Shown piece after piece: positions 13,360 to 13,778 of a stretch of 13,778 bases of DNA (the stretch's first letter is position 1; each line of letters starts with the position of its first letter). The notes beneath the pieces are model-generated. The model was given only the letters and a program-made list of their open reading frames with translations, ran no database searches and had not been told where the DNA came from. Location: contig CATLIJ010000040.1 of assembly GCA_949948825.1 (NCBI GenBank), forward strand, positions 1 to 13,778, given 5' to 3'. The position numbers and the translations under genes were made by a program. The stretch comes from an uncultured Clostridiaceae bacterium. GTDB taxonomy: Bacteria > Bacillota > Clostridia > Lachnospirales > Lachnospiraceae.

Positions 13360-13778
13360 TTATTGGCGTTTAAAAGTTTGCAGTTGTTTTTTCAGCTCCT
13401 CAATCTGGATGTCTTTCATTTTCAGGGCAGAGTCCTTTTCTTTCAGGGCAGAATCCTTTTCTTTCAGGGCGGAGTCCTTTTCTTTCAGGGCAGAATCCTT
13501 TTCTTTCAGGGCGGAGTCCTTTTCTTTTAGAGCAGAGTCCTTTTCTTTTAGAGCAGAGTCTTTTTCTTTTAACGCAGTATCTTTCTTTCTTAACATAAAG
13601 TCTTTCTTCTTTAATGCGGAATCTTTCTCTTCCAAAGCGATATCTTTTTCCTCCAGATCCTTTTGAAGTTCATCAATCATATACTTAATGGTATTTTGAT
13701 CCAATATTCTCAAAGCTTCGGAATACATTCCCAGCACCTCCTCCGGTTTTTGCCGCAGCATGGCAATCTCTTTATAAA
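13360..13778 (-). CDS. C-terminal part of an Rpn-family nuclease/transposase-like protein with heptad coiled coil (5' end outside window)
   Basis: The frame is open to the right edge of the window; an internal ATG at 13761 is probably not the start. The first visible part (YKEIAMLRQKPEEVLGMYSEALRI, then DQNTIKYMIDELQ) resembles the end of the PD-(D/E)XK nuclease domain of Rpn (recombination-promoting nuclease, formerly PDDEXK transposase) proteins, which are abundant in Lachnospiraceae. That is recognition by eye. The catalytic part is not in the window. It is followed by about 11 heptads of the form EKDSALK, a highly charged coiled coil, and a short end (IEELKKQLQTFKRQ). The heptads come from 21-bp DNA repeats (13421-13651). 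No clear terminator follows. Confidence 0.7.
   Translation of the reverse strand, partial: YKEIAMLRQKPEEVLGMYSEALRILDQNTIKYMIDELQKDLEEKDIALEEKDSALKKKDFMLRKKDTALKEKDSALKEKDSALKEKDSALKEKDSALKEKDSALKEKDSALKEKDSALKMKDIQIEELKKQLQTFKRQ
13421..13651 (-). repeat. 21-bp tandem repeat array, about 11 units
   Basis: Units begin at 13421, 13442, 13463, 13484, 13505, 13526, 13547, 13568, 13589, 13610 and 13631. Units 2 and 4 are identical and units 3 and 5 are identical, so a 42-bp pair was probably duplicated recently. Units 6 and 7 differ at one base, and units 8-11 are progressively diverged. Each unit is seven codons, so copy-number change keeps the frame. Confidence 0.93.

Noticed and set aside
13421..13651. 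CRISPR array
   Set aside because: The 21-bp units are contiguous without spacers and are in frame within a coding region.

Overview
The window looks like chromosomal DNA from a spore-forming, low-to-mid GC Gram-positive anaerobe of the Clostridia, most likely Lachnospiraceae. This rests on a full-length SpoVT, purine-rich Shine-Dalgarno sites, sigma-A-type promoters (several with an extended -10), and the look of the TrpRS, PMCA-type ATPase and Rpn-like proteins. The family assignment is an inference from protein appearance, not a database result.

Layout. 1-1420 (-): 5' part of an RNA-processing-type metallo-beta-lactamase/beta-CASP protein, cut by the left edge. 1559-2107 (-): spoVT, with its own terminator and a good candidate sigma-G promoter. 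2234-3172 (-): EamA/DMT exporter. A divergent intergenic region leads to 3418-5034 (+): malQ, 4-alpha-glucanotransferase, whose last codons were altered by a 20-bp tandem duplication. A shared hairpin terminator separates malQ from the convergent 5122-5934 (-) gene, an unknown membrane-anchored extracytoplasmic protein. 5935-6252 is a divergent control region with two back-to-back promoters. 6253-6786 (+): stand-alone (p)ppGpp-hydrolase-like HD protein. 6973-8052 (+): unknown membrane protein starting at TTG. 8108-8971 (+): compact three-gene operon (cupin, Spx/ArsC-like, DUF3006-like). 9178-11847 (-): calcium-type P-type ATPase. 12172-13176 (-): trpS with a strong housekeeping promoter and no T-box. 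13360-13778 (-): C-terminal end of an Rpn-family nuclease/transposase-like protein, with a 21-bp tandem repeat encoding a heptad coiled coil.

The most interesting signal is a pair of diverged copies (about 73% identical over a 66-base stretch) of a roughly 100-nt element at 6001-6108 and about 8985-9082. Read on the minus strand, both fold into a matching set of three hairpins. Several positions that would be C-A mismatches on the plus strand become G-U pairs on the minus strand, which points to a minus-strand RNA. One copy fills the predicted 5' leader of the unknown 5122-5934 membrane protein. The other lies downstream of the P-type ATPase and overlaps the terminator of the opposing operon. 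This is a candidate structured RNA or regulatory leader that I do not recognise. A known Rfam family or a dispersed palindromic repeat are the main alternatives.

Most of the remaining genes are ordinary housekeeping or accessory chromosomal genes with no evident shared pathway. No rRNA, tRNA, CRISPR array, insertion sequence or phage module was seen.
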